A DNA stretch of 64,000 nt, from the NCBI RefSeq assembly GCF_040675855.1, contig NZ_JBEGIK010000001.1:2666001-2730000 (forward strand). Reading direction: 5' to 3'. Source of the stretch: Microbacterium sp. LWH3-1.2 (GTDB taxonomy: Bacteria > Actinomycetota > Actinomycetes > Actinomycetales > Microbacteriaceae). Below are positions 30,195-38,543 of this stretch, piece by piece (position 1 is the stretch's first letter; each line of letters opens with the position of its first letter). Made by a program: the position numbers and the translations under genes. The notes under the pieces are model-generated. The model saw only the letters and a program-made list of their open reading frames with translations. It searched no databases and was not told the origin of the DNA.

Positions 30195-30905
30195 ATGGCC
30201 GCGCGCAGTTCCGCCCCCGAGAAGGGCCCGGGATTCTTCTCCCAGATCCGCACCCTCTACACCTTCACGCAGAAGGAGTTCCGCTGGCTGCCGTACCTGC
30301 TGATCGGCATACTCCTCCTCGGCACCGCCGTGGGCGTCGGCATCGGTTTCCTCATCCCGCCGGTCGCCGTCTGGAGCGTCATCCTGTGGGGTGTCACCGG
30401 CCTCATGCTGGGCGTCCTCGCGTCGATGATGACGATGACGCGTCTGTCGACGCGGGCGATGTACAAGAAGATCGACGGGATGCCGGGTGCCACCGGTCAC
30501 GTCCTCTCGACGTCGCTGGGCCGCAAGTGGCAGGCCAGCGAGATGCCGGTGGGGATCAATCCCAAGACTCAGGAGGCCGTCTACCGCGCGATCGGTCGCG
30601 GCGGCGTCGTGATCGTCGGCGAGGGTGCCCGCGGCCGCCTCACCCGGCTCGTGAACGACGAGCGCTCCAAGGTGCAGCGCGTCGCTTCCGGCGTTCCCCT
30701 GACGGTGCTGTACGTGGGGCACGGCGAGGGCGAAACGCCGATCTCCAAGCTGGCGCCGACCATCAAGGCGCTGCCTACGAAGATCGACCGGGCGACGATG
30801 GCCGCGGTCATCAAGCGCGTCGAGTCGGTCTCGCAGTCGCTCACGTCACTGCCGATCCCGAAGGGCATCGACCCCACGAAGGTCCGTGCGCCGCGTCCTC
30901 GCTGA
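30195..30905 (+). CDS. DUF4191 family integral membrane protein
   Basis: A 236-residue member of the actinobacterial DUF4191 family, unknown function. Two adjacent hydrophobic helices (LPYLLIGILLLGTAVGVGIGF and VWSVILWGVTGLMLGVLAS) follow an N-terminal QIRTLYTFTQKEFRW. The cytosolic remainder contains RAMYKKIDGMPGATGHVL and VYRAIGRGGVVIVGEGARGR. ATG 30195 is chosen from the family start; the frame runs upstream antisense to the neighbouring gene. It ends at a hairpin shared with the RDD gene. Confidence 0.85.
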   Translation: MAARSSAPEKGPGFFSQIRTLYTFTQKEFRWLPYLLIGILLLGTAVGVGIGFLIPPVAVWSVILWGVTGLMLGVLASMMTMTRLSTRAMYKKIDGMPGATGHVLSTSLGRKWQASEMPVGINPKTQEAVYRAIGRGGVVIVGEGARGRLTRLVNDERSKVQRVASGVPLTVLYVGHGEGETPISKLAPTIKALPTKIDRATMAAVIKRVESVSQSLTSLPIPKGIDPTKVRAPRPR

Positions 30906-30917
30906 GCGCACGTGCAC

Positions 30918-30950
30918 GAACCCGGTCCGGCGGAGATGCCGGCCGGGTTC
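30918..30950. terminator. bidirectional terminator between DUF4191 and RDD genes
   Basis: GAACCCGG-(T)-CCGGC, loop GGAGAT, GCCGG-CCGGGTTC: a 13-bp stem with one bulge, followed by TCTCGTTTC on the plus strand. Confidence 0.7.
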
Positions 30951-30957
30951 TCTCGTT

Positions 30958-31350
30958 TCAGGAGCGGATGAGCACCGTGCCTACGGCCTTGTCGTGAAGG
31001 CCCCGCTGGTCAGCGTCCCAGATGACCGCAGGGATCGCCAGGATCAGGAGGGCGGTGCGGATCACGGGACGCCACAGGCCCACCCACGTGCCGTCGAGGC
31101 GCACGAGGCGCAGACCGAAGATCCGGTGACCGGGGCTCCCCTGCAGCGTCGGCAGGAACACGATCTGGATGGCGGCGAAGATCGCGAGGATCGCCAGAGG
31201 GTCCCATCCGAAGAACCCCGAGATGAGGTACGCGGCGCCGTAATCGAGGAAGAGAGCGCCCACGCGGCGGCCCAGACGGCCGATGGATCCGGTGCCCTCG
31301 CGGGGCAGTCCGAGGCGTTCGCCGGGGTAGTCCTGGGTGCTCTGCGTCAC
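30958..31350 (-). CDS. RDD family membrane protein
   Basis: A 130-residue RDD-family protein with three hydrophobic helices. The RxxALFLDY element (RVGALFLDYGAAYLISGFFGW) is at the N terminus, then LAILAIFAAIQIVFL, GSPGHRIFGLRLVRLDG, and a final helix and WDADQRGLHDKAVGTVLI. RDD proteins are membrane proteins with proposed transport roles; the substrate is unknown. GTG 31350 is chosen because GGGGAA precedes it; the frame extends upstream into the glnA regulatory region, which is not credible as coding. It is divergent from glnA, as commonly found in actinobacteria. Confidence 0.85.
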   Translation of the reverse strand: MTQSTQDYPGERLGLPREGTGSIGRLGRRVGALFLDYGAAYLISGFFGWDPLAILAIFAAIQIVFLPTLQGSPGHRIFGLRLVRLDGTWVGLWRPVIRTALLILAIPAVIWDADQRGLHDKAVGTVLIRS

Positions 31351-31373
31351 TTCCCCAGCGTACCCAGGTCTCC

Positions 31374-31400
31374 GTAACATCCCTGAAACACAAGTGATAC
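31374..31400 (+). promoter_or_regulatory. GlnR-type box upstream of glnA
   Basis: GTAAC-n6-GAAAC-n6-GATAC, three consecutive half-sites at the exact spacing of the actinobacterial GlnR consensus (gTnAC-n6-GaAAC repeats). It lies 83-109 bp before the glnA ATG and upstream of a plausible -10 (TACCTT at 31422-31427). GlnR itself is not in the window. Confidence 0.7.
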
Positions 31401-31439
31401 TGGAGGGCAATGCCCTGCGGGTACCTTGCCAAAGTGCCC

Positions 31440-31453
31440 GGCCCGTACGGGCC
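31440..31453. repeat. 14-nt perfect palindrome in the glnA leader
   Basis: GGCCCGTACGGGCC, a perfect palindrome 29 nt before the glnA start codon and downstream of the candidate -10. It may be an operator or a small leader hairpin; nothing else indicates its role. Confidence 0.4.
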
Positions 31454-31482
31454 GATCCGAATGCCCTACCTCTGGAGTCTTC

Positions 31483-32907
31483 ATGTTCAAAGATTCATCC
31501 GAGGTGCTGAAGTTCATCAAGGACGAGGACGTCAAGTTCCTCGACATCCGTTTCACGGATCTTCCTGGCGTACAGCAGCACTTCAACATCCCGGCCTCCA
31601 CCGTCGACGAAGAGTTCTTCACGGTCGGCCAGCTGTTCGACGGCTCCTCCATCCGAGGCTTCGCGAACATCCACGAATCGGACATGCAGCTGATCCCGGA
31701 CGTGTCGACGGCGTACCTCGACCCGTTCCGTGAGGCGAAGACGCTCGTCATGGTCTTCGACATCTACAACCCGCGCAACGGCGAGATCTACTCGAAGGAC
31801 CCGCGCCAGGTCGCCAAGAAGGCAGAGAAGTACCTCGCCTCGACCGGCATCGCCGACACCGCCTTCTTCGCGCCCGAGGCCGAGTTCTACATCTTCGACG
31901 ACGTCCGCTACGAAGTGAAGCAGAACTCCAGCTTCTACTCGGTCGACTCCGAAGAGGGCGCCTGGAACACCGGCCGCGCCGAAGAGGGCGGCAACCTCGC
32001 CAACAAGACCCCGTACAAGGGCGGGTACTTCCCGGTCTCCCCCGTCGACAAGACGGCCGACCTGCGTGACGACATCAGCCTCCACCTCATCGAGTCGGGT
32101 CTGCAGCTCGAGCGCGCGCACCACGAGGTGGGCACCGGTGGCCAGCAGGAGATCAACTACCGCTTCGACACGATGGTGCACGCGGCCGACGACATCCTGA
32201 AGTTCAAGTACATCGTCAAGAACGTGGCGAACGAGTGGGGCAAGGTCGCGACCTTCATGCCCAAGCCGCTCTTCGGCGACAACGGCTCGGGCATGCACAC
32301 GCACCAGTCCCTGTGGCTCGACGGCAAGCCGCTCTTCTATGACGAGAAGGGCTACGCGCAGCTCTCCGACGTGGCGCGCTGGTACATCGGCGGCATCCTG
32401 GCGCACGCGCCGGCGCTGCTGGCCTTCACCAACCCGACGCTCAACTCGTACAAGCGTCTCGTGAAGGGCTACGAGGCTCCGGTCAACCTGGTGTACTCGG
32501 CCGGCAACCGCTCGGCGGCCATCCGCATCCCGATCACGGGCTCCAACCCCAAGGCCAAGCGCATCGAGTTCCGTGCGCCGGACGCCTCGGGCAACCCGTA
32601 CCTCGCCTTCGCCGCGCAGCTCATGGCGGGCCTCGACGGCATCCAGAACCGCATCGAGCCGCACGAGCCGGTCGACAAGGACCTGTACGAACTTCCCCCC
32701 GAGGAGGCGAAGAACATCCCGCAGGTGCCGAACTCGCTGCTCGACTCGCTCGAGGCGCTCCGCGCCGACCACGAGTTCCTGCTCAAGGGCGGCGTGTTCA
32801 CGCCCGAGCTCATCGAGACGTGGATCGAGTACAAGATCGAGAACGAGATCCAGCCGCTCAACGCGCGTCCGCACCCGTTCGAGTACGAACTGTACTTCGG
32901 CGTCTGA
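31483..32907 (+). CDS. glnA: type I glutamine synthetase, adenylylatable (GlnA1)
   Basis: Main ammonium-assimilating enzyme, joining glutamate and ammonia with ATP; a dodecamer of 474-residue subunits. Family motifs are [50 protein letters not shown] and NRSAAIRIP. The GlnE adenylylation tyrosine is present: Y402 in [11 protein letters not shown], which marks this as the beta-subtype enzyme controlled by covalent modification. A TGGAG site precedes ATG 31483; the frame extends upstream but only through the promoter region. A GlnR-type box is placed upstream, and a terminator hairpin follows. Confidence 0.96.
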   Translation: MFKDSSEVLKFIKDEDVKFLDIRFTDLPGVQQHFNIPASTVDEEFFTVGQLFDGSSIRGFANIHESDMQLIPDVSTAYLDPFREAKTLVMVFDIYNPRNGEIYSKDPRQVAKKAEKYLASTGIADTAFFAPEAEFYIFDDVRYEVKQNSSFYSVDSEEGAWNTGRAEEGGNLANKTPYKGGYFPVSPVDKTADLRDDISLHLIESGLQLERAHHEVGTGGQQEINYRFDTMVHAADDILKFKYIVKNVANEWGKVATFMPKPLFGDNGSGMHTHQSLWLDGKPLFYDEKGYAQLSDVARWYIGGILAHAPALLAFTNPTLNSYKRLVKGYEAPVNLVYSAGNRSAAIRIPITGSNPKAKRIEFRAPDASGNPYLAFAAQLMAGLDGIQNRIEPHEPVDKDLYELPPEEAKNIPQVPNSLLDSLEALRADHEFLLKGGVFTPELIETWIEYKIENEIQPLNARPHPFEYELYFGV

Positions 32908-32923
32908 CGTTCCAGCACCGCAG

Positions 32924-32949
32924 GCGGGCCCCGGGAGACCGGGGCCCGC
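32924..32949 (+). terminator. glnA terminator
   Basis: GCGGGCCCCGG, loop GAGA, CCGGGGCCCGC: a perfect 11-bp GC stem followed by TTCTGCGTTCG, 16 bp after the glnA stop. Confidence 0.8.
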
Positions 32950-32994
32950 TTCTGCGTTCGCTGGGAGAAGGATGCCGCGACCCGGGGCGCGGCC

Positions 32995-33000
32995 TAGGCT
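32995..33000 (+). promoter_or_regulatory. -10 element (TAGGCT) of the Arg-rich protein gene
   Basis: TAGGCT 42 nt before ATG 33043, which itself has a GAAGGCG ribosome-binding site. Confidence 0.45.
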
Positions 33001-33042
33001 GAACGAGCGCATTCGCGCCCGTACCGACAGAAGGCGAACACG

Positions 33043-33780
33043 ATGCCCACCCGCACCACCGCAACGGCACGACGGCGCACCACGCGTCGATTGCCGGCGG
33101 CTCGCCGGCGCAGGCCGCGGCGTCACGCCCGTCGGCGTGGCCGCGGGTGGGGAGTCGCGGCGGCGATCGCCGTTCCGGTGATCCTGTTCGCCGCCGTCCT
33201 GGTGGGTGCGGCGCTCCTCGCGGGGAGCTTCCGGATGTCGTGGGCGGACGACCTCGCGCTCGCCCCGGACGATCGTGCGCCCGTCCCGCCGCCGATGATC
33301 GAGCCCGCGGTCGCCGGGTATCGCTTCGAGCAGCTCACGAACGCCTGCACGATCCTCGCCGCCGGCCGGGACCTCGGATTCGATGCGAGAGACCAGACGA
33401 TCGCGGTGATGACGGCGATGGGCGAATCATCGCTGCGCAACATCGACTACGGCGACTGGGAGACGAGCGGCGTCACCAATCCGGACGGCTCCCGCACCAC
33501 CTCGATCGGTCTGTTCCAGCAGCAGGACTCCTGGGGCACGCGCGAAGCGCGCCTCGATCCGTACACGGCCGCGACGGTGTTCTACCGAGCCATGGCGGCA
33601 CGCGTACCCGACCGGGCTGCGGTGGAGCCGACCCTCGTCGCGCACCGCACGCAGGTCAACGCCGACCCGAATCACTACGCCCGGTACTGGGATCGCGCGG
33701 TGCGCGTGGTCGCCGCCGTCACGGGCACCCCGTTGGAGGGCGACCGCATCGACGGCGTCCCGCACTGCCCGGGTCCGTGA
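33043..33780 (+). CDS. membrane-anchored, lysozyme-like predicted extracytoplasmic protein
   Basis: A 245-residue protein with no family name that I can assign firmly. The first 37 residues contain 16 arginines, followed by one hydrophobic helix (VAAAIAVPVILFAAVLVGAALLAG), so it is anchored with its C-terminal part outside. The outer domain (about 85-235) has TIAVMTAMGESSLRNIDYGD and TTSIGLFQQQDSWGTREARLDP, the pattern of a lysozyme or transglycosylase-like fold with the glutamate of GES in the catalytic position. It resembles cell-wall-active proteins found widely in actinobacteria. The gene lies between glnA and glnE but has its own promoter. Murein hydrolysis is an inference. Confidence 0.7.
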   Translation: MPTRTTATARRRTTRRLPAARRRRPRRHARRRGRGWGVAAAIAVPVILFAAVLVGAALLAGSFRMSWADDLALAPDDRAPVPPPMIEPAVAGYRFEQLTNACTILAAGRDLGFDARDQTIAVMTAMGESSLRNIDYGDWETSGVTNPDGSRTTSIGLFQQQDSWGTREARLDPYTAATVFYRAMAARVPDRAAVEPTLVAHRTQVNADPNHYARYWDRAVRVVAAVTGTPLEGDRIDGVPHCPGP

Positions 33781-33805
33781 GCGGGCGCGGGTCGCAGCGT
33801 CCGTG

Positions 33806-36800
33806 TCAGCCGTAGAAGAGCTTCTCGAACACGCGACGTGCGCGACGCGTGGTGCCGAGGTAGTCCTCTTCGACCTGCGTGGCTGACCGCGGCGGATATT
33901 CGAGGAGCCGTCCGATGCCGTCGAGCTTCTTGCGGTCGACCGGGAGCACGTCGCTCGTCTGCCCTGACAGCAGCGTGTTGGCCGAGCGGAGACGGCTCGC
34001 GAGCCGCCAGGCGTCCGCGAGGCGGTCCGCGGCGCTGGGGGGAACTAGTCCGGCGCTCTCGGCGGCGCGCAGCGCCCCCAGCGTGGATGTCGTGCGCATC
34101 TCGGGTACCGCGTGGGCGTGCTGCAGCTGCAGCAGCTGGACGAGCCACTCGACGTCGCTGAGCGAGCCGGGGCCGAGCTTGAGATGTCGTGACGGGTCGA
34201 CTCCCTGCGGCAGCCGCTCGCTCTCGACACGGGCCTTGATGCGCTTGATCTCCCGCGTGGCGGCGAGGTCGACCGTCTCGGGGTAGCGCACTCGATCGGC
34301 GAGCTTCATGAAATCGCCGATGAGCTTGACGCTCCCGGCGACGCCGCGCGCCCGCAGCAGCGCCTGCGCCTCCCACGACAGTGCCCATCGGCGGTAGTAC
34401 TCCTCGTACGCCTCGAGCGAGCGGGCGAGCGGGCCGTTGCGGCCCTCCGGGCGCAGGTCCGCGTCGAGCTCGAGCGGGACGCGGTGGTCCTCGGAGTGGG
34501 TGCGCAGCGCGGCGACGAGCTTCAGGGCGAGCTCGTGGGCGCGCTGCGGGTCGACGCCGTTGGGCCGATAGACGTACATGACGTCGGCGTCGGAGCCGAA
34601 CCCGAGCTCCGCGCCGCCGAAGCGTCCCATGGCGATGACCGAGAAGTCGAGGGCCGCGTCCTCGGCGGGCACGACCTCACGGCGCACCGCCCGCAGGGTC
34701 GCCTGGATCGTGACCTCGGTGATCGTCGTGAGGGCGTCGGCGACCTCCTCGATCGTCACGCTTCCGAGGATCGCTCCCATCGCGATGCGCAGCTGCTCGC
34801 GGCGTCGCAGCGCCCGCACCGAGCGCATCGCGTCGATGGTGGTGTCATGCCGGGTCTGGATCGCCCGTGCCTCCTGCTGCAGTGCCGCTCCCGAACGCGG
34901 ACGCAGCAGCTCCGGGTCGTCCAACCACGCGGCCGACTCGGGGATCCACTCGATGAGCTCCCCCACGTAGCGAGAGCCGGACAGCACTCGGGAGAGGCTT
35001 TCGGCGGCACCTGAGGAGTCCCGCAGCATGCGCAGGAACCAGTGGGTGTCTCCGAGCCGCTCGCTGAGCCGACGGAAGGCCAGGAGGCCGTAATCCGGAT
35101 CGACGCCGTCCGCGAACCAGCGGATCATGACGGGCATCAGGTGCCGCTGGATCGTCGCCTTCCTGCTCAAGCCGCTGGTGAGCGCGGCGATGTGGCGCAG
35201 CGCGCCCGCGGGGTCGGCGAAGCCGATCGCCGCGAGACGGTCGTGAGCCTGCTCGGTCGACAGCACGCGCTCGTCGGCCGGCAGCGCGGCCACCGCCGAC
35301 AGCAGCGGGCGATAGAAGAGCCGGACATGGATGTCGCGCACCTCGCGCTTGACGGATTCCCACAGCTGCCAGATCCCGTCACCGGTGTCGGCGAGGCCCG
35401 TCGCGCGCGCGAGGACGCGAAGCTCCTCTGGTCGCGACGGCATCAGGTGCGTGCGGCGCAGCTGGCGCAGCTGCACGCGGTGCTCGAGCAGCCTCAGGAC
35501 GCGATAGTCCCGCGAGAAGGCGGATGCCTCGGCACGGCCGATATACCCCTCGACGACGAGCGCGTCCAGCGCCGCGAGCGTGCCCCGCTGACGGATGCGA
35601 TCGTCCGACAGGCCGTGCACGAGCTGCAGGAGCTGGACGGTGAACTCGATGTCGCGGATGCCGCCTGGTCCGAGCTTGAGCTGATACGGCACGTCGGCGG
35701 GCGGGATGTGCTCGGTGACGCGCTCGCGCATGCGCTGCACGCTGTCGACGAAGTTCTCACGGGCGGCACTCGTCCACACCTTCGGCTGCACCGCTTGAAT
35801 GTACGCCTGCGCGAGGTTCTCGTCGCCCGCGATGGGCCGCGCCTTCAGCAGCGCCTGGAACTCCCAGCTCTTCGCCCAGCGGTCGTAGTACGCCAGGTGC
35901 GAGTCGAGCGTGCGCACGAGCGCACCCTGCTTGCCCTCCGGACGCAGGTTGGCGTCGACCTCCCACAGCGGCGGCTCGATCTCAACGCCCGAGATGCCGC
36001 GCATCGTCTGAACCGCCAGTCGTGTCGCGATGTCGACGATGCGGCTCTCGCCGAGCTCCTCGATCGCGTCGTCGTCGCCCCCGCCCACGAAGATGACATC
36101 CACGTCGCTGACGTAGTTGAGCTCGCGCGCACCGGTCTTCCCCATGCCGATGATCGCGAGCTTCGCGCGCGCCACCTGGTCGCGCGGGAACAGCCCCGCG
36201 CCGACGGCGCCTCCTGACACTCGCGTGCGGGCGACCGCGAGGGATGCCTCGAGCGCCGCGCCCGCGGCATCCGCGAGTCGTGCCGACACGGCCTCCACCT
36301 CGTCGACCGGCGTGGGGCTCAAGAGGTCGTACGCGGCGATGCGCGCGAGCATGCGGCGGTACCGCACGCGCAGCGCGACCCAGGCGCCCTCGCCGCCGTC
36401 GGCGGCGAACCCGTCGACGGCGTCGATCGACGCGAGCATCTCCGAGCGGAGCTCCTCCGGCGTAGGCAGTCGCCCCCCCGCTTCGGCGAGCTGGTCGACC
36501 TCTGCGGGGTGCCGGAAGAAGAACTCTCCGAAGCCGGTCGACGCGCCGAGCAGCGCCCACAGCGCCTGCCAGGCCGCGGGCCGTTCACGGGCGCGCTGGA
36601 CGGACGCGGCGTCCCGACGCGCGATGCGTACGAGCGCATTGAGCGCCTCGTCAGGGTCCGCCGCGTGGGCTGCACCACCGAGCAGCGCGTCGCGCGTCGT
36701 CTCGAGCAGGGTCGACAGTTCGTGGAGGAGCTCCTCCGCATCCGTGAGACGGCTGAAGCCCAGGCGGGCGAGCGGGGTCAGGGAAGCCGGCCGGTCGCTC

Positions 36801-36808
36801 GCGGACAT
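33806..36808 (-). CDS. glnE: bifunctional glutamine synthetase adenylyltransferase/adenylyl-removing enzyme
   Basis: Adds AMP to, and removes it from, the regulatory tyrosine of GlnA in response to nitrogen status. The 1000 residues contain two nucleotidyltransferase domains: the N-terminal adenylyl-removing domain with GMGKTGARELNYVSDVDVIF (about residue 233) and the C-terminal adenylylating domain with AMGRFGGAELGFGSDADVMYVY (about 739). Each is followed by its helical region (GPGGIRDIEF and GPGSLSDVEW). It lies 13 bp downstream of glnA2 in the same operon. The target GlnA1 is encoded nearby on the other strand. Confidence 0.95.
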   Translation of the reverse strand: MSASDRPASLTPLARLGFSRLTDAEELLHELSTLLETTRDALLGGAAHAADPDEALNALVRIARRDAASVQRARERPAAWQALWALLGASTGFGEFFFRHPAEVDQLAEAGGRLPTPEELRSEMLASIDAVDGFAADGGEGAWVALRVRYRRMLARIAAYDLLSPTPVDEVEAVSARLADAAGAALEASLAVARTRVSGGAVGAGLFPRDQVARAKLAIIGMGKTGARELNYVSDVDVIFVGGGDDDAIEELGESRIVDIATRLAVQTMRGISGVEIEPPLWEVDANLRPEGKQGALVRTLDSHLAYYDRWAKSWEFQALLKARPIAGDENLAQAYIQAVQPKVWTSAARENFVDSVQRMRERVTEHIPPADVPYQLKLGPGGIRDIEFTVQLLQLVHGLSDDRIRQRGTLAALDALVVEGYIGRAEASAFSRDYRVLRLLEHRVQLRQLRRTHLMPSRPEELRVLARATGLADTGDGIWQLWESVKREVRDIHVRLFYRPLLSAVAALPADERVLSTEQAHDRLAAIGFADPAGALRHIAALTSGLSRKATIQRHLMPVMIRWFADGVDPDYGLLAFRRLSERLGDTHWFLRMLRDSSGAAESLSRVLSGSRYVGELIEWIPESAAWLDDPELLRPRSGAALQQEARAIQTRHDTTIDAMRSVRALRRREQLRIAMGAILGSVTIEEVADALTTITEVTIQATLRAVRREVVPAEDAALDFSVIAMGRFGGAELGFGSDADVMYVYRPNGVDPQRAHELALKLVAALRTHSEDHRVPLELDADLRPEGRNGPLARSLEAYEEYYRRWALSWEAQALLRARGVAGSVKLIGDFMKLADRVRYPETVDLAATREIKRIKARVESERLPQGVDPSRHLKLGPGSLSDVEWLVQLLQLQHAHAVPEMRTTSTLGALRAAESAGLVPPSAADRLADAWRLASRLRSANTLLSGQTSDVLPVDRKKLDGIGRLLEYPPRSATQVEEDYLGTTRRARRVFEKLFYG

Positions 36809-36821
36809 GCGTCAGCCGGTC

Positions 36822-38159
36822 TCAGAGCATCTCGAGGTTGCTCTTGAGCTCGAAGTGGGTCACCTGCGAGCGATACTCCTGCCACTCGCGGCGCTTGTTG
36901 AGCAGCACGTAGTTGAAGACCTGCTCGCCGAGGGTCTCGGCGACGAGCTCGGACTCCTCCATGTACTCCAGCGCGTGGTCGAGGCTGGCGGGCAGCGGGG
37001 CGTAACCGAGCGCCCGGCGCTCAGCATCCGTCAGGGACCAGACGTTGTCCTCCGCCTCGAGCGGGAGCTCGTATTCGTTCTCGATGCCCTTGAGGCCCGC
37101 CGCCAGCATGAGCGCGAACGAAAGGTAGGGATTCGCGGCGGAGTCGAGCGCGCGGTACTCGACGCGCGACGACTGGCCCTTGCTGGGCTTGTACAGCGGC
37201 ACGCGCACGAGGGCTGAGCGGTTGTTGTGGCCCCAGCAGATGAAGCTGGGCGCCTCGTCGCCGCCCCACAAACGCTTGTACGAGTTGACGAACTGGTTCG
37301 TGACGGCCGAGATCTCGTTCGCGTGGCGCAGCAGGCCGGCGATGAACTGGCGGCCGACCTTGGACAGCTGGTACTGCGCGCCCTCTTCGTAGAACGCGTT
37401 GACGTCCCCTTCGAACAGGGACATGTGCGTGTGCATGCCGCTGCCGGGCTTGCCCGTCATCGGCTTCGGCATGAACGTCGCGTAGACGCCCTGCTCGATC
37501 GCGACCTCTTTGATGACGGTCCGGAATGTCATGATGTTGTCGGCCGTGGTGAGGGCGTCCGCGTAGCGCAGGTCGATCTCGTTCTGGCCCGGACCGCCCT
37601 CGTGGTGGCTGAACTCCACGGAGATGCCGAGGTCTTCGAGCATGCGGACCGAGCGGCGGCGGAAGTCGTGGGCGGTGCCGCCGGGGACGTTGTCGAAGTA
37701 CCCGGCCGAGTCGACGGGTTCGGGACCCTCGGTGCCGAAGGACGAGGACTTCAGCAGATAGAACTCGATCTCGGGGTGCGTGTAGAACGTGAACCCCGCG
37801 TCGGCGGCCTTCGCCAAGGTGCGCTTGAGCACATGGCGCGGGTCGGCGACGGCCGGCTGCCCATCGGGCGTGGTGATGTCGCAGAACATGCGCGCGGTCG
37901 GATCGATCTCGCCCCGCCAGGGCAGGATCTGGAACGTGGTCGGGTCAGGGTGCGCCAGGAGGTCCGACTCGTAGGAGCGCGTCAGGCCCTCGATGGCGGA
38001 GCCGTCGAATCCGAGGCCCTCGCTGAAGGCGCCCTCCACTTCCGCGGGGGCGATGGCGACGGACTTCAGCGTGCCGATCACGTCTGTGAACCACAGTCGT
38101 ACGAACTTCACGCCTCGTTCTTCGATGGTCCTCAGAACGAAGTCACGCTGCTTGTCCAT
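36822..38159 (-). CDS. glnA2: glutamine synthetase family protein GlnA2
   Basis: A second type I glutamine synthetase, 445 residues. Motifs include FDGSAIEGL, HPEIEFYLLK, HHEGGPGQNEIDLRYADALT, KPMTGKPGSGMHTHMS and NRSALVRVP. In the adenylylation loop the tyrosine is absent: the sequence is LEAEDNVWSLTDAERRALG, with tryptophan in its place, so it should escape GlnE control and resembles alpha-type enzymes. This matches M. tuberculosis, where glnA2 is adjacent to glnE. It may act as a basal glutamine synthetase or on other amines (gamma-glutamylpolyamine-type activity is known for some paralogues). GGAGAGGA precedes the ATG at 38159. Confidence 0.93.
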   Translation of the reverse strand: MDKQRDFVLRTIEERGVKFVRLWFTDVIGTLKSVAIAPAEVEGAFSEGLGFDGSAIEGLTRSYESDLLAHPDPTTFQILPWRGEIDPTARMFCDITTPDGQPAVADPRHVLKRTLAKAADAGFTFYTHPEIEFYLLKSSSFGTEGPEPVDSAGYFDNVPGGTAHDFRRRSVRMLEDLGISVEFSHHEGGPGQNEIDLRYADALTTADNIMTFRTVIKEVAIEQGVYATFMPKPMTGKPGSGMHTHMSLFEGDVNAFYEEGAQYQLSKVGRQFIAGLLRHANEISAVTNQFVNSYKRLWGGDEAPSFICWGHNNRSALVRVPLYKPSKGQSSRVEYRALDSAANPYLSFALMLAAGLKGIENEYELPLEAEDNVWSLTDAERRALGYAPLPASLDHALEYMEESELVAETLGEQVFNYVLLNKRREWQEYRSQVTHFELKSNLEML

Positions 38160-38218
38160 CGCGTCCTCTCCGGTGCCGGATCGCCCGAGGTGTCAATACG
38201 ACCGCGGTGAAAGCCAGA

Positions 38219-38446
38219 CTACTGGTCGTCGCTGCCCTCGCCTGACACCGTGTCGGCGCCCCACGAGTCCTCGCGCGCCTCCTCCGCCGCCCACGCACGG
38301 GCGCGCTCCTTGATCACTTCGGGGGCCTTCGCCGCCTCCTCGGGAGTGTCGAAGGGGCCGGCGCGGTCGGGTGCGGGCGATTCGAAGCCCTTCTCGACCT
38401 CACCGGTCTTGAGGTTGTACCAGTACTTGTCGCTGCCGCTGGTCAT
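38219..38446 (-). CDS. small SPOR-domain-like protein
   Basis: A 75-residue soluble acidic protein. YWYNLKTGEVEKGFESPAPDRAGPFDTPEEAAKAPEVIKERARAWAAEE resembles the short SPOR-like proteins annotated in many actinobacteria beside glnA2. Real SPOR domains bind denuded peptidoglycan, but this protein has no signal peptide or membrane helix, so a wall role is doubtful. ATG 38446 is preceded by GAGGAGCG at long spacing; an ATG at 38464 is possible. Confidence 0.7.
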   Translation of the reverse strand: MTSGSDKYWYNLKTGEVEKGFESPAPDRAGPFDTPEEAAKAPEVIKERARAWAAEEAREDSWGADTVSGEGSDDQ

Positions 38447-38531
38447 CCTGCACGCTCCTCGCATCGCGGGCTGCTCGCCCTCGGCATGATCCTACTGACG
38501 CCCGCCTCGTGGGCGACGCCGTCGGCGTCGA

Positions 38532-38537
38532 TAGGCT
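38532..38537 (+). promoter_or_regulatory. -10 element (TAGGCT) of leaderless ppgK
   Basis: TAGGCT ending 6 nt before the ppgK ATG; there is no Shine-Dalgarno between them. Confidence 0.55.
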
Positions 38538-38543
38538 GTCGAC

